Shown piece by piece: positions 7,904 to 17,168 of a stretch of DNA of 64,000 nt (position 1 is the first letter of the stretch; each line of letters opens with the position of its first letter). A model generated the notes under the pieces. That model worked only from the letters and a program-made list of their open reading frames with translations, had not been told where the DNA came from and did not search any database. Made by a program: the position numbers and the translations under genes. Origin of the DNA: G965233625 sp965233625 (GTDB lineage: Bacteria > Planctomycetota > Planctomycetia > Pirellulales > Pirellulaceae); contig OZ247499.1 in the NCBI GenBank assembly GCA_965233625.1, forward strand, positions 6,882,001 to 6,946,000, written 5' to 3'.

Positions 7904-10090
7904 CTAGCTACCTCTCCCGAACCGTCGGCCCAGAAAAACCTCCACAAACAACAGACCAAGCACCGCAAACAGGAAGTAGCGGAACAACGGCGGCGGTCGC
8001 GTGGGTGGAAGGACAGGCTCTACCTCGTCGCCGGTGGCGCCGTCGCGTTGTATCTGCGCGGGTAGTTGCGACTCGTCAAACCGCGTGAGATCGCTTTCTG
8101 CATTGTTCACATTCACAGCAAAATATTGCGTTCCGCTGGCAGGCCGCGCGTACTCCACGCGGTAGAACCCGCTCTGCCAGGCGGCGTTGTATTGCCAGCG
8201 GTTGGCATCGCCGGTGGCCGTCATCCGTACGTTCTGGCGGACGTTATCGGGCGGGATGACGGTGAGTTCGCTGCCGGCGCCCGCCCCCGCCACGGTGCCG
8301 GTCAACTCTTCGCCCACCTGCGTGTTCCGCGTCTGATCGCGACCGGCAATAGCCACGCGCAAGATCTCCTGATGCAGCGCCGGGTAGTTCAGCCAGTCCG
8401 GCGCCAGCGTCCAGCGCAGCGGAGGCGAAGCCGTGCTGTCGACCGACTGCTCGGAAGCCGCCGTGGCAAACAGCACGCAGCGTCCACGCAGAATCTTCTC
8501 TTCGACCAGCGCCGGATCTTCGCCATCAAAGGTCAAAGCTGTGGTCGCCTGCGAATCTTCCACCGGTTGCAGCTTGTAATAACGGAACGTCGGCAGCGTG
8601 AATAAGCCCGCCTGTTCGTTATCGCGGAATGGCTGGGCGACGGGGTGCTTGTAATCGCCCCCGGACAGATAATGCTCGCCACTGCGCACGAGAGGTCCAA
8701 GCCGCGCCGGCAGCACACGACGGCTGGGCTGTGCCAGCATTTCGTTGTAATTGTCCGGGTCCACCTGGTCTCCCAGACAGATCACCACACCGCCGCCGCC
8801 TGCCAGAAACTCACGCAGCACACCGGCTTCTTCAATGCTGAAGCGGGCAATGTTACAGAGATAAACGCAGTCGTAAGCAGAAAGATTCCGTTCGGCCAGC
8901 GCGCTTTCGGGCGCTATTTCTGCGCGGATGTAGGGTTCGCCGGTTTTGAACGGGTTCAGCGCGCGTTGCACCAGCCGGGCTGAGCCGGGCTTCCCGCCAA
9001 TGCACAGCACGCGGATGGCGTCGCGGACGGCCAGGCTCATGTAGCGGTGGTTGTCGACTTGCAGCGGATCGCTTTCCAGCCGGGCCTCGACCTGATGTTC
9101 ACCTGTCGAGTCAAAGGTGATGCCCGTTTCAATCGCCGTACTTGCGCCAGCGTCTATGCTTAGCGTCTCTTCGTAAACGGGTAGGCCGTCCACAAGAATC
9201 TTGACGCGTTTGCTGGCTGCTTCGACGTCGCCGAAATTCTGCACCTGTGCGGTGAAGCGGATGCTGCGGCCGGCAGTGGCCAGCGGTTCCGCCATGCTAA
9301 GCGATGTCACGGCGACGTTCTGCTGGTTCGCGTCGCCCAGATCAAACAGCAGCAACTGCGACTTCTCCGCCAGCGACGCGATCCGCCCACGGCAGTCGGC
9401 CGCCTGCGATTCCTCCCAGGTGTTCTGTCCCAGGTCACTGAACAGACACACGCGGTTGACGACCAGCCGCGGGTTACGTGTTGCGGCGCGTGCCAGAATG
9501 TCCTGCGTCTGCGCCAGTGTCGCCGTGAGATTCCCGCCGGTGTGCGGCATCTTCAGTGCGTTGATTTCTTCAACCACATCGGATGGGTCGAAGGCCGGTT
9601 CGCCGATCACCACGCGGGGCGGGTCCGCCAGCACCACCAGGGTGAAGCCATCTCCCTGACTGGCTTGTTCCTGCACCATCGAAATGGCAAGCTCTTTGGC
9701 TTTTTCAAAGTGGCTCTTATCGGTCCGGCGGTAGTCCATCGAGAAAGAGCCATCAATGACCATCACCCAGTGCGTCCGCCCGTCATCGCCGCCAGCTACA
9801 CCTAAGGAGTTGAACAGCGGCAGAAACGGTTCCGCCAATGCAATGGCCAGCAGCAGCAGGATGAGCACGCGGACGATCAATAGCAGCAACTGTTCGATGC
9901 GCATGCGGCGGCTGTTCTTGCGGAGCGCCGCCAGCAGTTGCTCCATGGCGGCCCATTCCATCTCGCGGTAGCGGCGTTTGTTCCAGAGATGAATCACCAC
10001 CGGCGCAGCCGCCGCCAGCCCCCACAACAACAGCATCACGCTGCCGAACGGGCCGAAGGCAAGTAGCTGCAAGGCGGATAGTTGCATCAT
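7904..10090 (-). CDS. BatA-like VWA membrane protein
   Basis: A 728-residue protein. The open frame extends to 10117, but the better start is the ATG-ATG pair at 10090/10087, which has AGGAG just upstream and follows the DUF58 stop by seven bases. The N-terminus is the classic BatA-N module: a first helix (~12-35), the NKRRYREMEWAAMEQLL segment, and a second helix (~66-92). The VWA domain follows with MIDAS DGSFS at 113-117. Downstream are beta-rich repeats and a region resembling a degenerate amidotransferase fold, and a final membrane helix close to the C-terminus (RYFLFAVLGLLFVEVFL). It is the third gene of the MoxR operon. Confidence 0.85.
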   Translation of the reverse strand: MMQLSALQLLAFGPFGSVMLLLWGLAAAAPVVIHLWNKRRYREMEWAAMEQLLAALRKNSRRMRIEQLLLLIVRVLILLLLAIALAEPFLPLFNSLGVAGGDDGRTHWVMVIDGSFSMDYRRTDKSHFEKAKELAISMVQEQASQGDGFTLVVLADPPRVVIGEPAFDPSDVVEEINALKMPHTGGNLTATLAQTQDILARAATRNPRLVVNRVCLFSDLGQNTWEESQAADCRGRIASLAEKSQLLLFDLGDANQQNVAVTSLSMAEPLATAGRSIRFTAQVQNFGDVEAASKRVKILVDGLPVYEETLSIDAGASTAIETGITFDSTGEHQVEARLESDPLQVDNHRYMSLAVRDAIRVLCIGGKPGSARLVQRALNPFKTGEPYIRAEIAPESALAERNLSAYDCVYLCNIARFSIEEAGVLREFLAGGGGVVICLGDQVDPDNYNEMLAQPSRRVLPARLGPLVRSGEHYLSGGDYKHPVAQPFRDNEQAGLFTLPTFRYYKLQPVEDSQATTALTFDGEDPALVEEKILRGRCVLFATAASEQSVDSTASPPLRWTLAPDWLNYPALHQEILRVAIAGRDQTRNTQVGEELTGTVAGAGAGSELTVIPPDNVRQNVRMTATGDANRWQYNAAWQSGFYRVEYARPASGTQYFAVNVNNAESDLTRFDESQLPAQIQRDGATGDEVEPVLPPTRPPPLFRYFLFAVLGLLFVEVFLGRRFGRGS

Positions 10091-10097
10091 CAAGCTC

Positions 10098-11000
10098 CTA
10101 TTTCGTCCGCGCCGCACGGGTGGCGAGATAGGTTGAAAGCGACGCGCCCAGGTCCTGACCAGTGCGGATCAGGTTGTAATCCACACGCTGATTCCGGCAG
10201 CCCGTTTGAATCTTCTTAAGGTAGGTGTCGAACTCTTCCAGATACGCCCGTTTCAAAGCACGCGGATCGGCCAGGATCTCAGGAAACTGTTCCAGCCCTT
10301 TGAACATGGTTGGATCGTCAAACGGGAAATCCAGTTCCGCGTCATCCAGAATGTGGAATACGATCACGTCATGCCGGCGGTGACGGAAATGCTTCAGGCC
10401 GGCCAGCACCTTGTCTACGTTGTCCAGCAGGTCGCTTAATATCAGCACGACGCCGCGTTTCTTCTGCCGCGATGACAGGTCGTGAAACACCGGGCCGGCG
10501 TCTGATTTATGCTGCGGGTCCACGTTCTCCAGCACATGCAGCAACTGGCGGATGTGCGAAGGTTTGCTGCCAGGTTCAACAAACGAACGGATCTGATTAT
10601 CAAACGTCGCCAGCCCGACGGCGTCCTGCTGATGAATCACCAGCCAGCCCAGCGCGGCGGCGATGCACTGTGCGTACTCAAGCTTCGAAAGCGCTGCGTC
10701 CTTGGACTTGTAACGCATGCTCTCGCTGACATCCAGCACCATGTGACAGACGAGATTCGTCTCGTCCTCGTACTGCTTCAGATAGAACTTGTCGGTGCGG
10801 CCGAAAACCTTCCAGTCTACATAACGCAGATCGTCGCCCGGTGCGTATTCGCGGTGCTGGGCAAACTCGATAGAAAATCCATGGAACGGGCTGCGATGCA
10901 GGCCCGAGACGTACCCTTCCACAATATGCTGCGCCCGCAGCTGTAAGCCGTGTAGCCTGGCAAGGGTTTTAGGATCGAGAAAGTCGGGCGACGCAGGCAT
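10098..11000 (-). CDS. DUF58 domain protein
   Basis: A 300-residue soluble protein. The family signature PGDDLRYVDWKVFGRTDKF occurs around residues 54-72, followed by QYEDE and a VWA-like strand with DVSES at 90-94. DUF58 proteins are regular partners of MoxR AAA+ ATPases and are thought to adapt them to VWA proteins. The gene lies 36 bp after the moxR stop and 7 bp before the BatA-like start, giving the usual order MoxR, DUF58, VWA, VWA. No unusual features. Confidence 0.9.
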   Translation of the reverse strand: MPASPDFLDPKTLARLHGLQLRAQHIVEGYVSGLHRSPFHGFSIEFAQHREYAPGDDLRYVDWKVFGRTDKFYLKQYEDETNLVCHMVLDVSESMRYKSKDAALSKLEYAQCIAAALGWLVIHQQDAVGLATFDNQIRSFVEPGSKPSHIRQLLHVLENVDPQHKSDAGPVFHDLSSRQKKRGVVLILSDLLDNVDKVLAGLKHFRHRRHDVIVFHILDDAELDFPFDDPTMFKGLEQFPEILADPRALKRAYLEEFDTYLKKIQTGCRNQRVDYNLIRTGQDLGASLSTYLATRAARTK

Positions 11001-11036
11001 GCAATGGTTGGTCTGTGCGCAAAGTTGAAGCGGATG

Positions 11037-12086
11037 TTAGCTGGCGTCCGCCGTGCGGAAAACTTCAGGGTGCAACCCCTGCGGTGACGAATCTTTGCCA
11101 CTCGCCGGAATTGCTTCGATTAGCCGGGCAACGATATCGTCGGAGGTGATGCCCTCAGCGTCTGCGGTGAAGTTGGTTTTGATGCGGTGCCGCAGCACGG
11201 GCAAGGCAACGGCGCGGATGTCGTCGGTGTTCACCATCTGGCGGCCTTGCAGTACAGCCCGCGCCTTGGCGCCTAGCACCAGATACTGGCTCGCACGGGG
11301 GCCGGCGCCCCACATCACGTACTGCTTCACGAAGTCAGGCGCCTCGGGTTCATCCGGCCGCGACCAGCGCGCCATTTGAATGCCAAACATCGCCACGCTA
11401 TCGGCCACAGGAATCTTCCGTACGATCTTCCGCACGGATTCAATCTCGTCCGGTGAGAGTGTGGCCGTGATTTCGCTGACGACCTCGCTGGTCGTGCGTT
11501 TGACGATTTCCAGCTCTTCCGCCTGCGAGGGATACTTCACCTGTACATTGAACATGAAGCGGTCAAGCTGCGCCTCGGGCAGCGGATAGGTGCCTTCCTG
11601 TTCAATCGGGTTCTGCGTGGCAAGCACAAAGAACGGTTCGGGCAAGGCGTGTTTCTGCCCACCCGCGGTGACCTGATGTTCCTGCATCGCTTCGAGCAAG
11701 GCGGCCTGTGTCTTGGGCGGTGTGCGGTTGATTTCGTCGGCCAGTACGACATTGGCGAAGACGGGGCCGGGCAGGAAGCGGAAGACGCGGTCGCCCGTCG
11801 ATTTATCTTCCTGTATCACTTCGGTGCCGGTAATGTCCGAGGGCATCAGGTCCGGCGTGAACTGAATGCGGCTGAACTTCAATGCCAGTGTGTCGGCAAG
11901 GCTGCGGATCATCAGCGTTTTCGCCAGGCCCGGCACGCCCACCAGCAGACAATGGCCGCCGGCGAATAGAGAGATCAGCATCTCTTCAATCACCTGCTCC
12001 TGCCCCACGATCACGCGGCTGAGTTCCGCCGTGATGCGTTTATAGGCCTCATTCAGTTTCTGAACCGCTGCAAGATCGTCGCTCAT
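11037..12086 (-). CDS. MoxR-family AAA+ ATPase
   Basis: A 349-residue MoxR-type AAA+ ATPase. Visible motifs are Walker A GVPGLAKT (50-57), Walker B VVLADEIN (113-120), sensor 1 ATQNP (156-160) and the LDRF arginine region (174-177). It would hexamerise and use ATP to remodel client complexes, presumably the DUF58 and VWA proteins encoded downstream. It is the first gene of the operon: upstream there are 161 bp holding a small hairpin and then the end of the sigma-factor operon, so the promoter is probably in that gap. Confidence 0.95.
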   Translation of the reverse strand: MSDDLAAVQKLNEAYKRITAELSRVIVGQEQVIEEMLISLFAGGHCLLVGVPGLAKTLMIRSLADTLALKFSRIQFTPDLMPSDITGTEVIQEDKSTGDRVFRFLPGPVFANVVLADEINRTPPKTQAALLEAMQEHQVTAGGQKHALPEPFFVLATQNPIEQEGTYPLPEAQLDRFMFNVQVKYPSQAEELEIVKRTTSEVVSEITATLSPDEIESVRKIVRKIPVADSVAMFGIQMARWSRPDEPEAPDFVKQYVMWGAGPRASQYLVLGAKARAVLQGRQMVNTDDIRAVALPVLRHRIKTNFTADAEGITSDDIVARLIEAIPASGKDSSPQGLHPEVFRTADAS

Positions 12087-12210
12087 AGTGTTACCTGTTG
12101 GAAGAAGCTGGCCAGAGCTTCCAAGGTGGATAGAACGGATTCATCATAACTTGCCGCGCGGTAGCCACGCCACTACCGGCAACGGCTTAATTCCAGGTTA
12201 CTGATGCTGA

Positions 12211-12232
12211 CGAAGGGTTGTTCCGCCCTTCG
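12211..12232 (-). terminator. Hairpin between the sigma-factor operon and moxR operon
   Basis: Seven-base perfect arms (CGAAGGG and CCCTTCG) with an eight-base loop lie just downstream of the small beta-sandwich gene on the minus strand. There is no T-run, so intrinsic termination is possible but weakly supported. Confidence 0.35.
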
Positions 12233-12247
12233 CACAGTTGCCTGCGC

Positions 12248-12652
12248 CTACGATGGGTCTTCTTCAATTTCCAGGCGGACTTCCCCGCTAACGCCGCGTG
12301 GCAGTTCCCCATCAGAAGGGAGGGAAATGCAGACAGTAATCAGGTTCGTATCTTCAAGCCGCGTGGTAAGTACGGCAGAGATACCGTTGTCGCCATGCTG
12401 AGCGAGCGTTAACGCCATGTCGTTAAGCAGCACGCTTTCCACGCCGTCCACCGACTCAAGAACAAGTTTGACTTGTTGCCCGGCTTCCAGCCCCGTCGGG
12501 CGATTGAATTTGCGTTGCAGATGGATCACGCCGCCGGGCGGCTGGGCGATAGCGTCGCGAAGATCGCAGGGCATGCGGATTGTCTGGGAGGCGGCGTCAG
12601 ACTGTGGAAAGGTGCATTGCCAGGGACCATGCAGGCGTATCTTGTGCGTCAT
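12248..12652 (-). CDS. Small beta-sandwich protein (glycoside hydrolase 2 N-domain-like)
   Basis: A 134-residue protein. Its start (MTHKIRLHGPWQ), then PPGGVIHLQRKFNRPTGL and VESVLLNDMALTL, resembles the galactose-binding-like jelly-roll at the N-terminus of family 2 glycosidases, but no catalytic domain follows. It may be a stand-alone carbohydrate- or protein-binding module. It starts 36 bp after the VIT/VWA gene on the same strand and is probably in the sigma-factor operon. The family assignment rests on pattern only. Confidence 0.55.
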   Translation of the reverse strand: MTHKIRLHGPWQCTFPQSDAASQTIRMPCDLRDAIAQPPGGVIHLQRKFNRPTGLEAGQQVKLVLESVDGVESVLLNDMALTLAQHGDNGISAVLTTRLEDTNLITVCISLPSDGELPRGVSGEVRLEIEEDPS

Positions 12653-12688
12653 CGTTGTTCTGTGCGGAAGCGAGGAGCCGTATTGCGG

Positions 12689-15600
12689 TTACGGGCTACT
12701 GTACCCCGCTGCCTCATCGAAAGAAACGCCGCCGCGACCATCGACAAACACTTTTAGAACGCCGTTTCTCTCTTCGCCGGGCGAAAGTTTAATGGTGCGA
12801 TACCTTGCCTCGTGCTGCGTGGTGGCGAACCCTGCGTAAGCGCTGATGTACACACTGCTGCCCGGTGTGGCTTTGCGGCCGGATTCACTAGGGCGGCAAT
12901 GCAGGTCGATCTGGTATTCGCCCGGCGCGGCGTCTTTGAGCACGTAGATCTCCGGGCCGCCGCGCTGGGTGGCGTCTTTCGAAAGCCAACCGCCGTTGCG
13001 TGATAGCCGGTTATCAAAATAGCAGAGTTCTCCGCCCGGTTCCGAAACCAGCAGGTTGACGTCGTCGGCCGCATTATTCCACCAGGCCGTGACAACCAGT
13101 TCGGCATTCTGGAACGGTAGGCGGGCGTTGAATTCCTCCAGCCGTTTCATGGCGAAGGCGCGGGCGTAACAGTCGCAGCGGCGGTTGCGGATGCGTTTTA
13201 ACAGGTGCAGATATTCGGCCTGTGCAGCGCGGCGCACATCGCCGTACTCCTGTGGCCAGTTGGCGCCGGCCAGCACTTCGTAGCAGATGATCGCGATATC
13301 GCTGCGTCCCAGTTGCCAGCCGCACCGCGCCAGTGCGTGGTAGACGCGCGGATCAGCCGGGCGTTGCACCAGCAGGCGTTTCAACGCCGGGTAGACATTC
13401 TCCGCGGCGCCCCAGTTCATCACTTCGTGGGCGACATCAATCTGCAGGTCAATGTCCTGCGGGTTCTGTTCCACAAGCGTGCTGAGCGCGCGAAGGGCGT
13501 CGTCCGCGCCTGCTCCGCGGCGCCGCTGTGCTTCACGACGGACCGCTTCAGCAAAGCTGCTTGTCGATTTTGAAGCAACCGCCAGCAACTTGGCGAATTC
13601 GGGCGGTGCGTCGCTCTGCATCTGCAACTCACAGTTCAACGGCGCCTGACTGGTTTCGAGGGCGATCGGTGGCAGCTTCCTTACAGCAACCATCAGGTCC
13701 GCAGCCGGCTCGTACCCCAGGCCGCTCACCTGCGATGCACGTTCCAGGCAACCGGCAAAGAAATCCCGCGACGTGGCTGCCCGCCGCGACGCCTGCAGCT
13801 TTGCGACTTTGATTTGATCCGTCACCACGCTGTTGCGGGCAATCTGCTGCAACTCTGCCGCAGGTTGGCGTTCGGTGGAAGACGCGCCATGGAGGGGCAG
13901 CACGAACGACGCGGCGCCGGCGCCAATGTTTGCCGTGCGGGAAAACGCTTCAATCACTTCACGCGGGCCCTTCACAGACGCCAGTTGCTCCACTGCCGAT
14001 TGGGCGAAGATGCGGCCCGGCAGCTCAGAGGCCATCATTGCATCCGCGGTGCAGCGGTGCACGAACAATTCTTTGCCGCGTTGCAGTTTGACGGTCAATT
14101 CTGCATCAGGCTTAATCTGATTGCGGCCCGTTATCAGAAGTCTCTCACCCGCCGCAAGCATCTGCCGGCCGCCGGGCAGCAGGATATCCCGCCCGCCTTG
14201 CACGGACACATCCACTATCTCCCACGGGCGCTGGCGGTAGGCGACGCCCGCCTGCTTTAGTTGCTGCGGCGTAGCGGCGGGGATCACAAAACCTCTGGTC
14301 AACGACGTCAACGTGTGCAGCGCGGCGTTATCGCCTTCGCCATGATCAAACGCGAACAGCGCGCGGACATTGCCGCTTCGCACCGGCGCGGCAATCTGTT
14401 GCATGTTGGTTTCGCCCCAGTTCGCCTGACCGTCGCTGAGCAGAAAGAGATCAACAGGCGGCATCTCCGCTGAACGGACCCAAGCCGGGTTAGCCGCTGC
14501 TTGCAGCGCCTGCCGCAAGTCCGTGGCGCCTTCGTGCAAACGCTGCTGGCACTGGCTCAACATCTGCTGCACGTCGGCTGGTGTGTTGGGCGTAAATTGC
14601 TGCTGCCACCAGTGCTGTTCGATGTTGAACATGAGAACGGCGAAATGCCGGATCTGTCCGCGGTTCTGGTCCAGAATCTGCTGGATGAGTTGCAGGCGTT
14701 GAGCGTAAAGCTCGCTGCTACTCAAGGAAGTATCCAGCAGAAAGATGGCGTGCGCTGCAACGTCTGTCTCAGCCTGTTCAGGCATCGCTGGTTGTACAGC
14801 TGCGGCAAAACAATCTTCGCCGTTTAGCAGCATGGTCTTACCGCCACGTAGCCGCACGGATACGCGCGGCTGCCCCTGATAGTTAACCACAACCTGTTCC
14901 GCCTCGCCCGCATTGGTTTGCGGAGGCGGCTGCATCTTGCACGTTACTCCGCGCGGAGTCTGTACGCTTACCCGCGTGTTTGATTTGCCATGCTGTCCGG
15001 CGCCGAGCTGTGTCTTATGATGCAAGACGAAGTCTTCATCGTCGTATGACAGATTTATGTCATAGCCGACTGTCACTTCACGCAGCACACCGGCTGGTAA
15101 TTCATCGAGTTCAACCTGAAGGGTGCGTTGTGATGGTTGGGCCGGCGATTGCACTGGTTCTGATCTTTGAGCCGGCGCTGATATCGCGGCAGCACTGCCA
15201 GACAGACGTGGGACGGACTTGCTTTCCAAGGACGCCAGATGTGTGGCGGTGGTTGCAAGAGCTTCTGGCTCCGGCGCCGTTTCTACGGCGGGGGCAACAA
15301 CCGCTTTGCATTCACGCCAGATTAAATCGCGCTTCAGCGGCCCCTTGGTATGTTCGTAATGGTAATTGCCCGCGGCGCCTGTCTGATCGCGGAACGAAAA
15401 CGCACGGAGCGATGCATCGGCCGGCAGGCTGGCCGTAAAGGTCGAGGTTTGCAGAGCACGGGTCTTGCGGAACCGGTACGTCAGGTGGACGCGGGCGCGG
15501 AAACCATCGATTTGAATATGGGCGTCTTCGGACAGTGCATTGCCGGGCGCCAGTTCCGCCGTCTCCCCGGAATCTTCACCGGGCGCGACAACGTGCCGCA

Positions 15601-16321
15601 GCTTCACGGGCGACCTGCCGGCGGCGCGGAGTGTGGCCTGCTCGAAGCCGGTGCAATTTAGCTGCTGACCACACGCAAAGGTGGTTTCGGGCGCCGCCAG
15701 CATCAGCGGCGTCGTGTCGCCGGCACGGCGCAGACCCTGCGAGGCGAATGCCGGATTGGCGCCGTCAAGCTGCACCGCCACAACCTGCAGCGGCCGCGCC
15801 AGGCGGATGGGCTGACGGGATTCGCTCAGCGGCGAGGGCTGACCAGAATGCACAGCGGCAAACGTCTCGGCAGCGCTAGGCGGCCAGTGCAAATCCACAT
15901 TGACGCTATTGGCGGGCGCCACTTCCAGCGGATAACTCACCGGCGCCAGCGTGCTTCGTTTCACAGGCGGTCCATCAGGTGTCTGGGCCACCTGCACCGG
16001 CATGGTGTATTGACAGATCACCGCACACAGCAGCAACAGACCGCCGGCCGCGCTGCCCAGAACCATCCAGAACCTGCGTTCCATCTGCCACATCCGCCGG
16101 ACGCGGCGGTTGACGGGCGACGCTGCGTGCGTGGCCGCTTCCTTGACCGGTGCTTCCTTGCCCGTAACATCCTGCATTTCGATGGAGTTGAGGATCTTGT
16201 CGTGCAGGTCAGGCGGCGTTTCCTCGCCTAGTTTCTCGCGCAGGGCGAGATGCATGAGGCGGTCGCGGTAATAGTCACCATCGCGGGGCGGATGGCTGTT
16301 GTCCGACGGGTTATTGTTCAC
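12689..16321 (-). CDS. VIT/VWA membrane protein with DUF2135-like C-terminus, coupled to sigma factor
   Basis: About 1210 residues from a GTG start at 16321. I prefer this GTG to the upstream in-frame start because AGGAG sits eight bases before it; it overlaps the sigma-factor stop by 11 bases, which implies coupled translation. Residues 1-84 are polar and cytoplasmic, 85-105 form a membrane helix, and the rest should lie outside the cytoplasm. A VIT-like segment lies around 265-340. A VWA domain runs from ~520 to 700 with MIDAS-like DTSLS at 530-534. Helical TPR-like repeats follow near 925-1050, and a C-terminal DUF2135-like strand pattern (DDVNLLVSEPGGE and GGPEIYVLKDAAPGEY) closes the protein. 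The cytoplasmic N-terminus makes it a candidate anti-sigma factor. Confidence 0.8.
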   Translation of the reverse strand: MNNNPSDNSHPPRDGDYYRDRLMHLALREKLGEETPPDLHDKILNSIEMQDVTGKEAPVKEAATHAASPVNRRVRRMWQMERRFWMVLGSAAGGLLLLCAVICQYTMPVQVAQTPDGPPVKRSTLAPVSYPLEVAPANSVNVDLHWPPSAAETFAAVHSGQPSPLSESRQPIRLARPLQVVAVQLDGANPAFASQGLRRAGDTTPLMLAAPETTFACGQQLNCTGFEQATLRAAGRSPVKLRHVVAPGEDSGETAELAPGNALSEDAHIQIDGFRARVHLTYRFRKTRALQTSTFTASLPADASLRAFSFRDQTGAAGNYHYEHTKGPLKRDLIWRECKAVVAPAVETAPEPEALATTATHLASLESKSVPRLSGSAAAISAPAQRSEPVQSPAQPSQRTLQVELDELPAGVLREVTVGYDINLSYDDEDFVLHHKTQLGAGQHGKSNTRVSVQTPRGVTCKMQPPPQTNAGEAEQVVVNYQGQPRVSVRLRGGKTMLLNGEDCFAAAVQPAMPEQAETDVAAHAIFLLDTSLSSSELYAQRLQLIQQILDQNRGQIRHFAVLMFNIEQHWWQQQFTPNTPADVQQMLSQCQQRLHEGATDLRQALQAAANPAWVRSAEMPPVDLFLLSDGQANWGETNMQQIAAPVRSGNVRALFAFDHGEGDNAALHTLTSLTRGFVIPAATPQQLKQAGVAYRQRPWEIVDVSVQGGRDILLPGGRQMLAAGERLLITGRNQIKPDAELTVKLQRGKELFVHRCTADAMMASELPGRIFAQSAVEQLASVKGPREVIEAFSRTANIGAGAASFVLPLHGASSTERQPAAELQQIARNSVVTDQIKVAKLQASRRAATSRDFFAGCLERASQVSGLGYEPAADLMVAVRKLPPIALETSQAPLNCELQMQSDAPPEFAKLLAVASKSTSSFAEAVRREAQRRRGAGADDALRALSTLVEQNPQDIDLQIDVAHEVMNWGAAENVYPALKRLLVQRPADPRVYHALARCGWQLGRSDIAIICYEVLAGANWPQEYGDVRRAAQAEYLHLLKRIRNRRCDCYARAFAMKRLEEFNARLPFQNAELVVTAWWNNAADDVNLLVSEPGGELCYFDNRLSRNGGWLSKDATQRGGPEIYVLKDAAPGEYQIDLHCRPSESGRKATPGSSVYISAYAGFATTQHEARYRTIKLSPGEERNGVLKVFVDGRGGVSFDEAAGYSSP

Positions 16322-16850
16322 GTCGAAGGCTCCTGCTGATACAGTCACGCAACCGGTCACGCGTGCGGAGGAGAAGTGTTTTTACGCCCTCAATAGACAT
16401 GCCCAGGGCCTCAGCGATGTTCTTGCGGGAATGTCCCTGCTTATAATGTAAATCGATCACCTTCTGCGGCCGGCCCTTTAAGTGTGTGATGCAGTCGTCC
16501 AGGGCGTCCAGACGGTCGTTGCCCTTCTCAATCTGGTCACGCCAGACCTCTTCCGCCGCTTCCAGATCTTCTAGCGAAGGGTGGTTCTTCCGCTTCCGCA
16601 TGGCCATCAAAAACTGACGCCGGGCGACGGTGCGCAGGTACGAGGCGGTCTCCGGATTGCTGCGATGTTCAAAAGGGGTCCGCAACACCGCAAGAAATGT
16701 CTCCTGGGTTAAGTCGTCGGCAAGTGTAGCTTCGCACCCCAGATAGCGCAGATATCGCCACACCGACGCTTGGTGATCGCGCACCAGGTCGCTAACGCTG
16801 ATCGATTTATTGACCGGTTGAGAAGTGCCGGGAACCGTACTCGTACTCAC
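16311..16850 (-). CDS. RNA polymerase sigma factor, ECF-type (sigma-70 family)
   Basis: A 179-residue sigma factor. Region 2 spans about residues 20-90 (WRYLRYLGCEATLADDLTQE, the core-binding and -10 recognition region). Region 4 spans about 120-172 with the helix-turn-helix NIAEALGMSIEGVKTLLLR. The start is GTG with AGGA a few bases upstream. The stop overlaps the GTG of the VIT/VWA gene, a common layout for a sigma factor and its membrane regulator. Regulon unknown; autoregulation through the 318-bp divergent intergenic region is plausible. Confidence 0.92.
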   Translation of the reverse strand: MSTSTVPGTSQPVNKSISVSDLVRDHQASVWRYLRYLGCEATLADDLTQETFLAVLRTPFEHRSNPETASYLRTVARRQFLMAMRKRKNHPSLEDLEAAEEVWRDQIEKGNDRLDALDDCITHLKGRPQKVIDLHYKQGHSRKNIAEALGMSIEGVKTLLLRTRDRLRDCISRSLRREQ

Positions 16851-17168
16851 AGTTTCCTAGTGCATGCAAAATCTACGAAGGGGTCAGAATTCAAAAGACG
16901 AAGCAAAACTGGCCGGCTGTAATGTGTTACTGTTCGCCTAAGTCTTTTTTTAGCAACGCTTTATAATTATCGCCGCCTTTACTTTCTGATAGACACGGCC
17001 CTATCATTCTGTGGTTAATCCCATTTCACGCGTACCCGTTCTGGATGCACATTTACTGTGACCGCTGCGACGGCCAATAGCAAGCATCCTGATGTTGTGT
17101 GTGCGTGGTACACTTCTGTGCCGCCTGATTAAACGCCTTAGAAAAACGCCAAGCAAGGAGCTACTACG
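16851..17168. other. Divergent intergenic region, sigma factor / acyl-CoA dehydrogenase
   Basis: These 318 bp separate two divergent genes and must hold both promoters. On the plus strand there is an AT-rich patch with TATAAT at 16962-16967 but no good -35 at the right distance. AAGGAG lies eight bases before the dehydrogenase start. No RNA gene or repeat seen. Confidence 0.6.

Noticed and set aside
16962..16967. TATAAT as promoter of the acyl-CoA dehydrogenase
   Set aside because: No acceptable -35 at 16-18 bases; kept only as a note on the intergenic region.
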